Assembly (NCBI GenBank): GCA_963762545.1
Contig: CAVXLC010000004.1
Span: forward strand, 1-64,000
DNA length: 64,000 nucleotides
Direction of reading: 5' to 3'
DNA from: JABFSM01 sp963762545
GTDB lineage: Bacteria; Gemmatimonadota; Gemmatimonadetes; Gemmatimonadales; GWC2-71-9
The position numbers and the translations under genes are program-made. Below, in pieces: positions 35,218 through 45,448 of the stretch (positions are counted from its first letter, which is position 1; the number at the start of each line of letters is the position of its first letter). A model generated the notes under the pieces. That model saw only the letters and a list, made by a program, of their open reading frames with translations, was not told where the DNA came from and ran no database searches.

Positions 35218-37389
35218 ATGTCCCGAGCACCGTTGGCCCTGCTCCTGCTCGCCGTTCCCGTTGCTCCGATTACCGCCCAGGGATGGATCGAGGTGGGGCG
35301 GCCCGTCATTTCCCGCGGGCCGTCGGCGCTGGCCCGGGTCGGCTCCAGCGTGCACGTCGTCGTGGACGGCAGAGTCGCCCGGTTCGAGGTGCAGGAGCGA
35401 TTCCGGAATGCGGGGGCGGTGATCGCGGAGGGCACCTATCACTATCCGCTCCCCGGCGAGGCCGTCTTCAGCGACTTCTCGCTCTTCCAGGGCGAGCAGG
35501 AGCTCAAGGGCGAGATGATGGCCGCCGATCAGGCCCGCACCATCTATGAAGGCATCGTCCGCCGGCTCAAGGACCCCGCGCTGCTCACGCTGGTGGGGCA
35601 TGGGCTGATCCGGGCCCAGGTCTTTCCGGTGCAGCCCGGCGAGACCCGTACCGTCACCCTCCGCTACACCCAGCTGCTGGGCCGGGAGGCCGACGCGCTC
35701 CGGATTCGCTACGCCGCGGGCGATCGGGGCGAGGCCCCGGTCACCCTGTCCCTCGATGTCCGCAAGGAAGCCGAATTCTCCACGCCCTATTCCCCGACCA
35801 ACCCGATCACCGAGCAACGGCACGACGGAACGCTGCACATCACCGTCACGCCGCCGGTCATGGGGGACGTGGATCTTGTGCTGCCTTTCCGCCACGGGCT
35901 GGTGGGCGGCACCGTCCTGACCCACAGCGACCCGGGGGAGGACGGCTACGCCCTGCTGTTTCTCTCGCCGCCCGCATCCTCGGAGACCGCCGAGGTGAGC
36001 CGGGATCTCACGCTGGTGGTGGACGTGTCCGGATCGATGAGCGGCGACAAGATCGACCAGGCCAAGAGCGCGCTCATCGCCGCGCTGGGAAACCTCCGGT
36101 CCGGCGACCGTTTTCGGCTGATCGCGTTCAGCAACGGCGTGCGGAGCTTTCGCGAGGGATTCACCGCGGCCACTCCGGAGGCGCTGGCCGACGCGCGGGT
36201 CTTCGTGAACGGGCTGGCCGCCAATGGCGGCACCAATCTGGCCGGCGCGGTGGAGGCGGCACTCGGCGGCGCCTCCGACGGCGAGCGGATGCAGCTCGTC
36301 ATGCTGCTCACCGACGGCCTGCCCTCGATCGGCGAGCAGGCGCCCGACCGCATCGCGGCGGAGGCGGCGGGCCGGATCGGCCGGAGCCGCATCTTCACGG
36401 TCGGCGTGGGCCACGATGTGAACACCTATCTGCTGGACCGCCTGGCGGTGGAGGGCCGGGGCAGCGCCACGTACGTGGCGCCGGGAGCCGACGTCAGCGA
36501 CGCGGTGGGCGGTGTACTGGCCAAGCTGTCGCGTCCCGCGCTGATGGATTTGCGCATTGCGGATGCGCCGGTCAGGCTCACCGAGCTGGCGCCGGCCGGG
36601 TTGCCCGACCTGTTCTACGGCGAGGAACTCGTGGTGCTGGCCCGCTACCGCGGCCAGGGCACGGGTCCGGTCGTGATCGAGGGCACCCGGAACGGCCGGC
36701 GGGAGCGCTTTACGATCGCGGCGGAGTTTTCCGCGCGCGCGTCAGGAAACGAGTATATCCCGCCACTCTGGGCCTCGCGCCGGATCGGGGAGCTGACCCG
36801 CCAGATCCGCCTCGAGGGCGCCAGCCCCGAGCTGGTCAAGCAGGTACGCGACCTCGGGCTCCGCTACGGTATCCTCACGGAATACACCTCGTATCTGGTT
36901 CAGGAACCCGGCACCATCGCCTCGAACCCGGTTCCCGCGCCGATGGCGGCCGGCGCCTCCGCGGCTCGGGGAATGACCGGCGCGGGCGCCTTCAATTCCG
37001 CGAAGGCCAGCGCCAGGATGTCGGGCAGTACTACGCTTCAGGCAGCGGACCAGGCCGCGGAAGTTCGGCTGGATGAGCTGGTGACGGGAGCCGGGTCGGG
37101 CGATCGGAAGGAGCTCAAGCGGGCGGGCGGGCGCCTCTTTGCTTTGCGGGATGGTACCTGGACCGATCTGGCGCACCGCGATACCCTCAAGGTCACTACC
37201 ATCGCCCCGTTCAGTCGCGCCTGGTTCGATTTGCTGGAAGCGCGGCCCCGACTGCGAGCGGCGCTGGCGGTGGGGTCGCCGCTGATGCTCGCGGGCGCTC
37301 GCGCCAGCCTCAAGATCGCCGAGGGCGGCACGTCGGAGTGGGCGCCGGGCGCGCTCACCCGGTTCCTCCAGGAGTTCGAGGGTCGATGA
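35218..37389 (+). CDS. VIT and von Willebrand A domain protein
   Basis: 723 aa, signal peptide to ITAQ; GGAGG lies about seven bases before the ATG. Residues about 20-165 are a VIT (inter-alpha-trypsin inhibitor) domain: RFEVQERFRNAGAVIAEGTYHYPLP, then AADQARTIYEGIVRRLKDPAL. From about residue 262 a VWA domain has the metal-binding DVSGSMSGDK (about 268), a threonine site in NGGTNL and TDGLPS. The C-terminus is a basic/acidic tail ending in RFLQEFEGR without an LPXTG-like or barrel anchor. The stop overlaps the sigma factor's ATG, so exported protein and sigma factor are co-translated. VIT/VWA proteins are usually adhesion or protein-protein interaction factors. Confidence 0.9.
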   Translation: MSRAPLALLLLAVPVAPITAQGWIEVGRPVISRGPSALARVGSSVHVVVDGRVARFEVQERFRNAGAVIAEGTYHYPLPGEAVFSDFSLFQGEQELKGEMMAADQARTIYEGIVRRLKDPALLTLVGHGLIRAQVFPVQPGETRTVTLRYTQLLGREADALRIRYAAGDRGEAPVTLSLDVRKEAEFSTPYSPTNPITEQRHDGTLHITVTPPVMGDVDLVLPFRHGLVGGTVLTHSDPGEDGYALLFLSPPASSETAEVSRDLTLVVDVSGSMSGDKIDQAKSALIAALGNLRSGDRFRLIAFSNGVRSFREGFTAATPEALADARVFVNGLAANGGTNLAGAVEAALGGASDGERMQLVMLLTDGLPSIGEQAPDRIAAEAAGRIGRSRIFTVGVGHDVNTYLLDRLAVEGRGSATYVAPGADVSDAVGGVLAKLSRPALMDLRIADAPVRLTELAPAGLPDLFYGEELVVLARYRGQGTGPVVIEGTRNGRRERFTIAAEFSARASGNEYIPPLWASRRIGELTRQIRLEGASPELVKQVRDLGLRYGILTEYTSYLVQEPGTIASNPVPAPMAAGASAARGMTGAGAFNSAKASARMSGSTTLQAADQAAEVRLDELVTGAGSGDRKELKRAGGRLFALRDGTWTDLAHRDTLKVTTIAPFSRAWFDLLEARPRLRAALAVGSPLMLAGARASLKIAEGGTSEWAPGALTRFLQEFEGR

Positions 37390-37886
37390 CCGGTCCGATC
37401 GCGGAGCTCTTCTCGGAGTACCACGAGTCGCTCGTGCGCATGCTGTACCGGCGCACGGGCGATCGCGATCGGGCGGAGGAGATCGCGCAGGAGGTCTTCG
37501 CCCGGGCGGTCGCGGCGCCGCCCCGCAACCCGCGGCCGTGGCTGTTCGCCGTGGCGCTGAACCTGGTGCGGGAGGAAGGCCGCCGCGCGGTGCGCCGGGA
37601 CCGCCGTCTGGTGCTCTACAAGGCCGAGCAGCCCGAGGCCTTCGAGGGCCCCGACGAGACCATGGATCGCGGCGAGCGGATCGCGCGGGTGCGGTCGGCC
37701 CTCGACACGCTGACGGAGCGGGACCGCGAGGCCCTGCTCCTCAAGGCGGAAGGGTTCAATTACGAAGACATTGCGGCGACGCTCGGCTTGGCGCGCGGGG
37801 CGGTCGGCACGACGCTCTCGCGCGCGCGACGGCGGCTCGTCGAGGCCTACCGGGCCGGGGAGGGACAGCATGACGTCGCATCTTGA
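37386..37886 (+). CDS. ECF-type RNA polymerase sigma factor
   Basis: 166 aa from ATG 37386, overlapping the VIT/VWA stop (ATGA). Region 2: LFSEYHESLVRMLYRRTGDRDRAEEIAQEVFARAV followed by NPRPWLFAVALNLV. Region 4: LDTLTERDREALLLKAEGFNYEDIAATLGLARGAVGTTLSRARRRL, the helix-turn-helix for the -35. The gene overlaps the anti-sigma gene by 17 bases. It presumably drives an envelope regulon, perhaps including its own operon; no promoter could be matched to it here. Confidence 0.92.
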   Translation: MTGPIAELFSEYHESLVRMLYRRTGDRDRAEEIAQEVFARAVAAPPRNPRPWLFAVALNLVREEGRRAVRRDRRLVLYKAEQPEAFEGPDETMDRGERIARVRSALDTLTERDREALLLKAEGFNYEDIAATLGLARGAVGTTLSRARRRLVEAYRAGEGQHDVAS

Positions 37887-38787
37887 GGAGGGTGTCTTCC
37901 AGGAGCTGCTCGACGGGGAGATCCCGTCGTCCGAGCTGCCTCCGATCCAGGCCCATCTGGCCGGCTGCGCCGAATGCCGCACCCGCCTCGAGGAGGCCCG
38001 CGTGATCGGCGCCGAGGCGGACCGGCTGATCGAAGCGATCGACCTCCCGCCGGCGTCCCGGCCCGCCGCTACCCGACTCCCCCCGGTTCGACGGAGACGC
38101 TGGGTCCGGAACCTGGCGTGGGCCGCCACGGTGATCATCGCGGCGGGCGTGGGCTACCGTGCCCGGGACATGGGTGAGGCCCACCTCGCGGACCGCCGCA
38201 TGGCGGCGGAGCCCCCCGCTGCCACTGCGCTCAATGCGCCGGCCCCCCCCCCGGCCCAGGCGAAGACTGCTCCGGTTCGCGAGCAGCCCCAGCCGGCGCC
38301 GCGGGCGCAGTCGCGCCGGAGCGAGCCCGCGGCGAGCGACCAGGCGGCGGCGGCCCGGATCGGAGACCTGGCCGCAGGGGCGGCGGCGGGCGCGCCCGAA
38401 GAGCGAGCGAAGTCCGAGGAGAAGGTCGCCGCGCCGCCGGCGGCCTCACCGCCCAGGGAGGCCGCGGCGCCGGCTCCCTCGCCCTTGTCCGCGGGGAACC
38501 TGACGAGGCGTCTGGACGAGCTGTCGACCGGCGTTGCGGCCAGGACCTCGATCTCGTTCGAAGAGGCCGAGACCCGTCTCAACGGATCGCTCCGACTGAT
38601 CGACGGTCTGATCCCGCGGCGATTCGAGGTCTCGGGTGACGACGTGCGGGTGGTCTACCGTCTCGGAACGGACGAGCTGGTACTGGTGGAACGGCTGGAC
38701 AAGGGAGCGGTCACCTACCGCCTGGTGGCGCCCGCGAACTTCCCGGCGGACTCGCTGGAGCGGCTGCGCGCACGAGTGCACGACTAG
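37870..38787 (+). CDS. Zinc-finger anti-sigma factor with single transmembrane helix
   Basis: 305 aa from ATG 37870. The N-terminal zf-HC2 anti-sigma domain has HLAGCAECRTRL (H29, C33, C36). One transmembrane segment (LAWAATVIIAAGVGY, about 80-97) separates it from a long Ala/Pro-rich periplasmic linker (about 110-215) and a C-terminal periplasmic domain with ISFEEAETRLNGSLRLIDGL and VVYRLGTDELVLVERL. The layout (cytosolic zinc finger, helix, extended sensor) is that of a transmembrane anti-sigma factor for the preceding ECF sigma, with the VIT/VWA protein as a candidate partner. Confidence 0.85.
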   Translation: MTSHLEEGVFQELLDGEIPSSELPPIQAHLAGCAECRTRLEEARVIGAEADRLIEAIDLPPASRPAATRLPPVRRRRWVRNLAWAATVIIAAGVGYRARDMGEAHLADRRMAAEPPAATALNAPAPPPAQAKTAPVREQPQPAPRAQSRRSEPAASDQAAAARIGDLAAGAAAGAPEERAKSEEKVAAPPAASPPREAAAPAPSPLSAGNLTRRLDELSTGVAARTSISFEEAETRLNGSLRLIDGLIPRRFEVSGDDVRVVYRLGTDELVLVERLDKGAVTYRLVAPANFPADSLERLRARVHD

Positions 38788-38809
38788 AACCCCGCGGGTA
38801 TCTTCGGGC

Positions 38810-39742
38810 ATGTCCTTTCCGGCGTACGCCCGGAGCGTGCTCGGCCTCAATCTGCTGGTGATTCTCTGGGGGGCGTTCGTGCGCGCCTCGGAGAGCGGCG
38901 CCGGCTGCGGCCGGCATTGGCCGCTCTGCAACGGCTCCGTCATTCCGCAGTCCCCGGCCGCGGCCACTCTCATCGAATACGCCCACCGCACCACCAGCGG
39001 ACTCGCGCTGATCCTGGTGGTGGCGCTCTGGTGGTGGAGCCGGAAGGAGTTCGCGCCGCGCTCCCGGGGCCGGCGGGCGGCCACGCTGGCGCTGGTGTTC
39101 ATCCTCAGCGAGGCCCTGATCGGTGCCGGGCTGGTGCTGCTCGGCCTGGTGGGTCGGGACGATTCGCTGGCCCGGGCCGCGTACCTCGCCCTGCATCTGC
39201 TCAACACCTTCCTGCTCCTCGCCGCGCTGGCGCTGACCGCCCTCTGGTCAACCAACCACGCACCGTGGCGGAGCCCGGGTCGGGGGGCCGCGCCCTGGCT
39301 GCTCCTCCTCGGGCTCATGGCCATCCTGGTGGTCGGGATGACCGGTGCGATCGCGGCCCTCGGCGACACTTTGTTTCCCTCTGCGTCGCTAGCCGAGGGA
39401 CTCAGGGCGGACACCACCCCGACCTCGCACCTGCTGGTCCGCCTCAGGGTCTTCCACCCGGCGCTGGCCCTGCTCTCCGGGGTGTACCTGAGCTCGATGG
39501 GGTGGTTTCTGGCGCGGGCGAGGCCGACGTCGATTCAGACTCCGTGGAGCCGGGTGCTGGGCGTTCTGGTGCTGGTGCAGCTGGGAGTCGGACTCGTCAA
39601 TCTGCTCATGCTGGCGCCGACCGTGCTGCAGATCGCGCACCTGCTGGTGGCGGACCTGCTGTGGATTACCCTGGTGGTGTATGCCGCCACGGTGCTGGCC
39701 GCGGCTCCGGCCGCCCGGCCGGCAGGCACCTCACCCGCGTAA
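38810..39742 (+). CDS. ctaA: Heme A synthase (CtaA/COX15 family)
   Basis: 310 aa from ATG 38810, eight transmembrane helices. Converts heme O to heme A for aa3-type oxidases. Family marks: GAFVRASESGAGCGRHWPLCNGS after helix 1 (the G.GC..WP.C loop), IEYAHRTTSG, LALHLLNTFLLL, RVFHPALALL and QIAHLLVADLLW, giving the four conserved His that bind the hemes. The cysteines in the extracytoplasmic loop are retained. It follows the anti-sigma gene by 22 bases. SURF1 and SCO1-like genes are 20-25 kb away, so oxidase assembly genes are dispersed in this genome. Confidence 0.92.
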   Translation: MSFPAYARSVLGLNLLVILWGAFVRASESGAGCGRHWPLCNGSVIPQSPAAATLIEYAHRTTSGLALILVVALWWWSRKEFAPRSRGRRAATLALVFILSEALIGAGLVLLGLVGRDDSLARAAYLALHLLNTFLLLAALALTALWSTNHAPWRSPGRGAAPWLLLLGLMAILVVGMTGAIAALGDTLFPSASLAEGLRADTTPTSHLLVRLRVFHPALALLSGVYLSSMGWFLARARPTSIQTPWSRVLGVLVLVQLGVGLVNLLMLAPTVLQIAHLLVADLLWITLVVYAATVLAAAPAARPAGTSPA

Positions 39743-39748
39743 TCCGAG

Positions 39749-40894
39749 TCACTGCGCCGTGGCCGGCACGAGCCGGTGCTCCCAGCGGCGCATCATCTGG
39801 ACGAAGGCCTGCGCCACGCCCGGATCGTACACCGTGCCCGCCCCGCGCTCGATCTCGCCGAGGGCCACCGCGGTGTTCCGGGCCGGACGATAGCTGCGCT
39901 CGGAGCGAAGGGCGTCGTAGCCGCCGCAGATCGAGATGATCCGGCTGACGTAGTGCAGATCCGGATGGAATCGCCGGGCCGGATAGCCGTGACCGTCCAC
40001 GTGAAGGTGGTGCTCGTAGGCCACCGTGGCCGCGAGGTCGAGCCGGGCCGAGCGACCCAGGAGAAGGCGGGCCCCGTCCGCCGGATGGAGCGCCACGCGG
40101 GTCCGGTCGGCATCGCTCATCTGCTTGACCTGAAACACCTCCCGCGGCACCCGCGCCATCCCGACGTCGTGCAGCAAGGCCGCCTTGCCAATGGCGCGGA
40201 TGTCGCCGCCGGCCAGGCCCAGCCATTCGCAGAAGGTCATGGCCAGCACCGCGGTGTTGACCGCATGGAGCGCGGCGTGGTCGTCCAGGGACCGGAGCGA
40301 GAGCAGGGGCACCAGCAACTCGCCCTCGGAGTGCAGGGAGACGGTCAGCGCCCGCACCACCGCATCGATGTCGGCCAGCGGGAACGCGCCTCCCAGCGCG
40401 ACCCGCTCGTAGGCGTCGCGCACCGCACCGAGCTCGTCCTTGAGCGAGAGCACCACCGCGCCGAAGCCCGGGTGCGCCGCAGGGCGTACGTCGCTGCCGG
40501 CGGCGAGGATCACGTCGCCCGCCTCGATCCCCGGCCATCGGGGGAGCGCCTCGGCGGTCGGCTCGACCGACAGGCGCCGGTGCAGCACCGAGAGAAACTC
40601 GTCGAGCGCGGCGGGGGTCATCGCCGCGGTGAACTCGACCCGGCGAATCCCGGCCGTCCCGAGGCGCCGGCCCCAGATCCACCCCCGGAGCCCATGCACC
40701 GGGAGGGCGCCGTAGATCACCGCGTCGTCGAGGAAGGTGAACGCGGGGCGCCGGTCAACGGCCAGGAGCGCTTCGAGGGCACGGAACAGGCGGCTCGACG
40801 CCTCGGACCGCGCCTGGTGTCCGGGGCCGTAGAGGGCGTACGAGGCCATGGCATGGCCGAACACGTGGACGCACCGTTCGGCGGGGCTCGTCAT
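39749..40894 (-). CDS. HD-GYP-type phosphohydrolase domain protein
   Basis: 381 aa from ATG 40894, overlapping the upstream HEAT-protein stop (ATGA). The first 175 residues match no known domain. The HD-GYP part shows H210, LLHDVGMARVP (H242, D243), HPADGARLLLG (270-280), YEHHLHVDGHGYP (293-305) and SRIISICGGYDAL. Such domains degrade c-di-GMP or related cyclic dinucleotides. The HD Lys of the usual HDxGK motif is Met here (HDVGM), though the metal ligands and GYP remain, so activity is uncertain. Last gene of a six-gene minus-strand run. Confidence 0.82.
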   Translation of the reverse strand: MTSPAERCVHVFGHAMASYALYGPGHQARSEASSRLFRALEALLAVDRRPAFTFLDDAVIYGALPVHGLRGWIWGRRLGTAGIRRVEFTAAMTPAALDEFLSVLHRRLSVEPTAEALPRWPGIEAGDVILAAGSDVRPAAHPGFGAVVLSLKDELGAVRDAYERVALGGAFPLADIDAVVRALTVSLHSEGELLVPLLSLRSLDDHAALHAVNTAVLAMTFCEWLGLAGGDIRAIGKAALLHDVGMARVPREVFQVKQMSDADRTRVALHPADGARLLLGRSARLDLAATVAYEHHLHVDGHGYPARRFHPDLHYVSRIISICGGYDALRSERSYRPARNTAVALGEIERGAGTVYDPGVAQAFVQMMRRWEHRLVPATAQ

Positions 40895-42894
40895 CCGGCC
40901 TCCGGGGCGACACCAAGCTGCTCCAGCACGCTGGGTCCCGACACCGCGGCCCGCACCTCGGCATCGCGATGCCGCTCGGCGCGCGCCAGGAGGCGAGCGG
41001 TGCGCGGATGCCAGCGCCAGTGGCGGGCGAGGGCCGCCAGGGCGGTCAGCGAGTCCTTGGACTTGGGCGCCAGCCGGAGTCCCAACAAGGGGACCCGCCG
41101 GGCCGCCAGCGCCAGCAACAGCTCGAGGACCGACGGCTCCGCCACGAGCTCGCCGAGGGCGCGGATGGCCGCAGGACGAAGCTCGGGATCGAGCGAATGA
41201 TCCACGACTCGCCGGAGCAGATGCGGCGCCGCGGCCGGCGGACATCCGTCGACCGCAGCCAGCACCGCCACCCGCTGACAGGAGCGATCGGGATCCGCGA
41301 GTCCCTGCACGATGCCGCGGGAGCGCGCCGCGGGCAGGCGCAGCAGCAACCGGAGGCCCTCGACCCGCACCCGCGGATCGGTGTCGAGGGCATAGCCGTT
41401 GATCCCCGCCTCGGCGGGAGGATCGGGGAGCGCCTGCAGCAGCCGCAGGAAATTCCGCTGCACGAACCATGGCGCCCCGGCGAGGCGCCCCAGCACGTGG
41501 GGCGTGACGGTATTGCCGAAGCGCGCCAGCAGCTCGAGCACCCGACGCCGGACCCCACGGTCGTCGGACGCGGCCAACGCATCGAGCAGCGGCGGGATCG
41601 CCGCGGTGCCGGCTTCGGGGGCGAGCCGCTCCAGCGTCGCCAGATCCACGGGGCGCGCCGCGAGCAGCGCCGTCAGCGCATCCGGTGTAGCCACGAGCGC
41701 ACGGAAGGATTCGGCCAGCGGGTCCGCGGGCGAGAGGCGCTCCAGGAGATCCACCAGCGGTCGGATCCGGCTTCGCGCCACCAGCGTGCGAACGGCACGG
41801 GCCGCCGGGAGGCCCAGGTCGCCCATGTCGAGATGCATGGTGACGATCCGGAGCGGATCGCTGCGATACGCCTCGGTCGGGTCGAGGTCGGGTACCAGCG
41901 GCACCGGCAGGTGGTCGAGCGTGTGCTGATACTCGAGCGCGGCCTCGTCGGCCTCGGGCGCCCGCCACTCCTCGATCAGCTCGTGCAGCGTCTCCCGGAA
42001 TTGCTGGCCGGCGAGGCGGCGCGACCGTGACGGTCCCGCTTCGGCGTGGCTGGCGAGTTTGGTGAGGAGCTGGACCAGCGCGGGGGAGAGGGTGCGGTGC
42101 TCCACCTGCGCCGCCGCCAGCAACAGGTCCAGCGCCACCGGCGCCGCGGTCAGATCCATGAGATCATCCAGCACCGGACGGGACCAGCCGGCCGGTTCGG
42201 CGCGGGAGAGCAACCGCCGCAGGGTCTCGGGCCGGAGTCCGCCCAGCAGCGCGGACAACTGACGGCGGAGCCGCAACGACTCGGCCGGAGCGAGGTCGCG
42301 ACAGGCTTCGGCCGTCGCCGCGAGCCCGGCGAGCACCGCGTCGTCCTGGCGGGCATCGGCCGAAGCGGAGTCACACGAGGTGGCCAGCCGGGCCAGATCG
42401 CTCCACACCTCGGCCGCGCGCGAACGGCCACCGTCGGTTCCCCCGGCGGAACTGTCCTCGAGGCCGAGCGCGCCGAAGTTGAGCATCTCGATGTCGACGT
42501 GGGCCGTTCGGGGCGGGGCCGCGGGAATGACCTCCCGGCTGAGCGCCACCAACAACGAATCCACCTCGGCTCGGGCTACCCCACGAGAGAAGCGAACCAT
42601 CCCGACGTTGCGACGGAACAGCCGCGCCGCCAGGTCGCGCAACAGTGGATGGTCCGGGTCGGTCACCGCCCCGGCGACCGTCAGCTGGGCTGGAGAAACG
42701 GCGAAGGCGACGGAGGGCTGCTCTTCCAGGAGGACCGCGAGCCGCCCCAGGACGGCATCCACGGCCCGATCGACGGTCGGGTGGCCCCCGGGGTAGATCT
42801 GGGCGCGCTGAAAGGCCGCCGAGAGCGCGACCAGCAGCTCGGCGAGCTCGCGGCCCATATGGGGTGCCGAAGGCAGAGAGGAGTCGGTGCGCAT
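40891..42894 (-). CDS. HEAT-repeat-like protein
   Basis: 667 aa, cytosolic, from ATG 42894 with a purine-rich GAAGGG upstream. The first 110 residues include QRAQIYPGGHPTVDRAVDAVL and FRRNVGMVRFSRG; this block resembles the N-terminus of the HD-GYP neighbour (FGHAMASYALYGPGH, VHGLRGWIW), which hints at a shared module. The second half is a run of helical repeats of HEAT type (VDLATLERLAPEAG, DDRGVRRRVLELLARFG, DTDPRVRVEGLRLLLRLP, DPELRPAAIRALGELV). HEAT arrays bind proteins. Coupling to the HD-GYP gene suggests it acts as its scaffold or regulator. Confidence 0.72.
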   Translation of the reverse strand: MRTDSSLPSAPHMGRELAELLVALSAAFQRAQIYPGGHPTVDRAVDAVLGRLAVLLEEQPSVAFAVSPAQLTVAGAVTDPDHPLLRDLAARLFRRNVGMVRFSRGVARAEVDSLLVALSREVIPAAPPRTAHVDIEMLNFGALGLEDSSAGGTDGGRSRAAEVWSDLARLATSCDSASADARQDDAVLAGLAATAEACRDLAPAESLRLRRQLSALLGGLRPETLRRLLSRAEPAGWSRPVLDDLMDLTAAPVALDLLLAAAQVEHRTLSPALVQLLTKLASHAEAGPSRSRRLAGQQFRETLHELIEEWRAPEADEAALEYQHTLDHLPVPLVPDLDPTEAYRSDPLRIVTMHLDMGDLGLPAARAVRTLVARSRIRPLVDLLERLSPADPLAESFRALVATPDALTALLAARPVDLATLERLAPEAGTAAIPPLLDALAASDDRGVRRRVLELLARFGNTVTPHVLGRLAGAPWFVQRNFLRLLQALPDPPAEAGINGYALDTDPRVRVEGLRLLLRLPAARSRGIVQGLADPDRSCQRVAVLAAVDGCPPAAAPHLLRRVVDHSLDPELRPAAIRALGELVAEPSVLELLLALAARRVPLLGLRLAPKSKDSLTALAALARHWRWHPRTARLLARAERHRDAEVRAAVSGPSVLEQLGVAPEAG

Positions 42895-42907
42895 CCGCCC
42901 TTCAGGG

Positions 42908-43354
42908 TCATGGGGCCGCCCTCCCGGCTGGAAGCGGAAGCGGCGGGAAGGGTGCAAGGACTGGCACGATGCCGAAGCAACCGGCATCGAACCAGAAGAT
43001 GGCATTTTGGAAGAATCGGGCCGCCAGCGCCCTGACCTCCTCGAGCGGCGCGGGGATGGCCCAGCCCCGCTCCTGGTGCGTCTCGTCCGGGGAGATGCCA
43101 TGCGCGAGGCGGGCGCCGGGGTACCGCTCCAGCACCTGGGCGGTGAGCACGGCGGTGAGGCGATTGTTGGCGGAGTCTTCGAGGGAACGCCCGAAGGGAT
43201 CGCACGCGGTCACCACGCCGAAAGGGCCGGACAGGCCCAGCTCGGCGAGGGCACGGAGGTCGTGCGGAGACAGGGGGCGGCGCAAGTCGATGCGGAGCCG
43301 GCCCTCCGGGAAGCGGAGGACCGTGTCGGGGTATGTCCCCCACGACGGATGCAC
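42908..43354 (-). CDS. DUF3293 domain protein
   Basis: 148 aa from GTG 43354, five bases after the isocitrate dehydrogenase stop. No ATG is available in frame near the conserved N-terminus and no clear ribosome site is visible. DUF3293 marks: GPFGVVTACDPFGRSL, ANNRLTAVLTAQVLERY, then the acidic SPDETHQERGWAIP and ARFFQNAIFWFDAG. The family is small, cytosolic and of unknown function. The Pro-rich C-terminal tail (PPLPLPAGRAAP) looks disordered. Its position inside an icd operon does not clarify its role. Confidence 0.75.
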   Translation of the reverse strand: MHPSWGTYPDTVLRFPEGRLRIDLRRPLSPHDLRALAELGLSGPFGVVTACDPFGRSLEDSANNRLTAVLTAQVLERYPGARLAHGISPDETHQERGWAIPAPLEEVRALAARFFQNAIFWFDAGCFGIVPVLAPFPPLPLPAGRAAP

Positions 43355-43359
43355 GAAAG

Positions 43360-44577
<1,218 letters not shown>

Positions 44578-44578
44578 G

Positions 44579-45448
44579 TCAGGGCCGTTCGATTGGGGCT
44601 CGCACCGAGTTCCCCCACTCGGACCAGCTTCCGTCGTAGTTACGGACGTTGGCGTAGCCGAGGAGGTAGGTCAGCACGAACCAGGTATGGGAGGAACGCT
44701 CCCCGATGCGACAGTACACCACGATCTCTTCCCCGGGCGACAGGCCTTGGTCGCGCTCGTAGATCGCGCGCAGCTCCTCGGCGGTCCGGAAGCAGTGGGT
44801 GTCGGGGTCGACCGCCCGGGCCCAGGGTACGTTGCGGGCGCCGGGGATGTGGCCGCCGCGCAGCGCCCCTTCGTTCGGATAGTCGGGCATGTGGAGCCGC
44901 TCGCCGCGGAATTCCTCCGGGCTCCGCACATCCACCAGCTTCTGTCCCGCCATCACGTGGGCCAGGACCTCCTCCCGGAAGGCGCGGATCTCCGTCTCCC
45001 GTCGCTCCCCGACCACCACGTGGCCGGGGCCGGGCGACGGGTGTCCGGTCACCAGCGGCCGCCCTTCGTCGATCCAGCGCTGGCGCCCGCCGTCCATGAT
45101 GGCCAGCCGCTCGAGGCCGAAGAGCCGGAGCACCCAGAAGGCGTAGGTCGCCCACCAGTTGTTGCGATCACCGTAGAGCACGATGGTGGTGTCCGCGCCG
45201 ACGCCTCTGGTCCGGAGCAGGTGCTCCAGCGCCTCGCGCCCGACGTAGTCGCGCTCGATCGGGTCGTTCAGGTCGTCGACCCAGTCGAGCTTGAGCGCGC
45301 CGGGCAGGTGCCCGCTCTCGTAGAGCAGCACATCTTCGTCGGATTCCAGCAGTCGCACGCCGGGGTCATCGAGGTGCGCGACCACCCAGTCGGTCGAGAC
45401 CAGCACCTCGGGGTGGGCGTAGCCGCGCTCGGCGATCGGCGTCGTCAC
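44579..45448 (-). CDS. Rhodanese-type thiosulfate sulfurtransferase
   Basis: 289 aa, two rhodanese domains. The active-site loop is CRIGERSSHTW with C246, the form of the actinobacterial CysA-type thiosulfate sulfurtransferases, not the CG.GVT loop of mercaptopyruvate enzymes. Other marks are VSTDWVVAHLDD, YESGHLPGALKLDW, MDGGRQRWIDEGRP, ALRGGHIPGARNVPWA and NYDGSWSEWGN. It overlaps the upstream acidic-protein gene by four bases. A second sulfurtransferase with the other loop type is at 47777-48643. Confidence 0.9.
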   Translation of the reverse strand: MTTPIAERGYAHPEVLVSTDWVVAHLDDPGVRLLESDEDVLLYESGHLPGALKLDWVDDLNDPIERDYVGREALEHLLRTRGVGADTTIVLYGDRNNWWATYAFWVLRLFGLERLAIMDGGRQRWIDEGRPLVTGHPSPGPGHVVVGERRETEIRAFREEVLAHVMAGQKLVDVRSPEEFRGERLHMPDYPNEGALRGGHIPGARNVPWARAVDPDTHCFRTAEELRAIYERDQGLSPGEEIVVYCRIGERSSHTWFVLTYLLGYANVRNYDGSWSEWGNSVRAPIERP

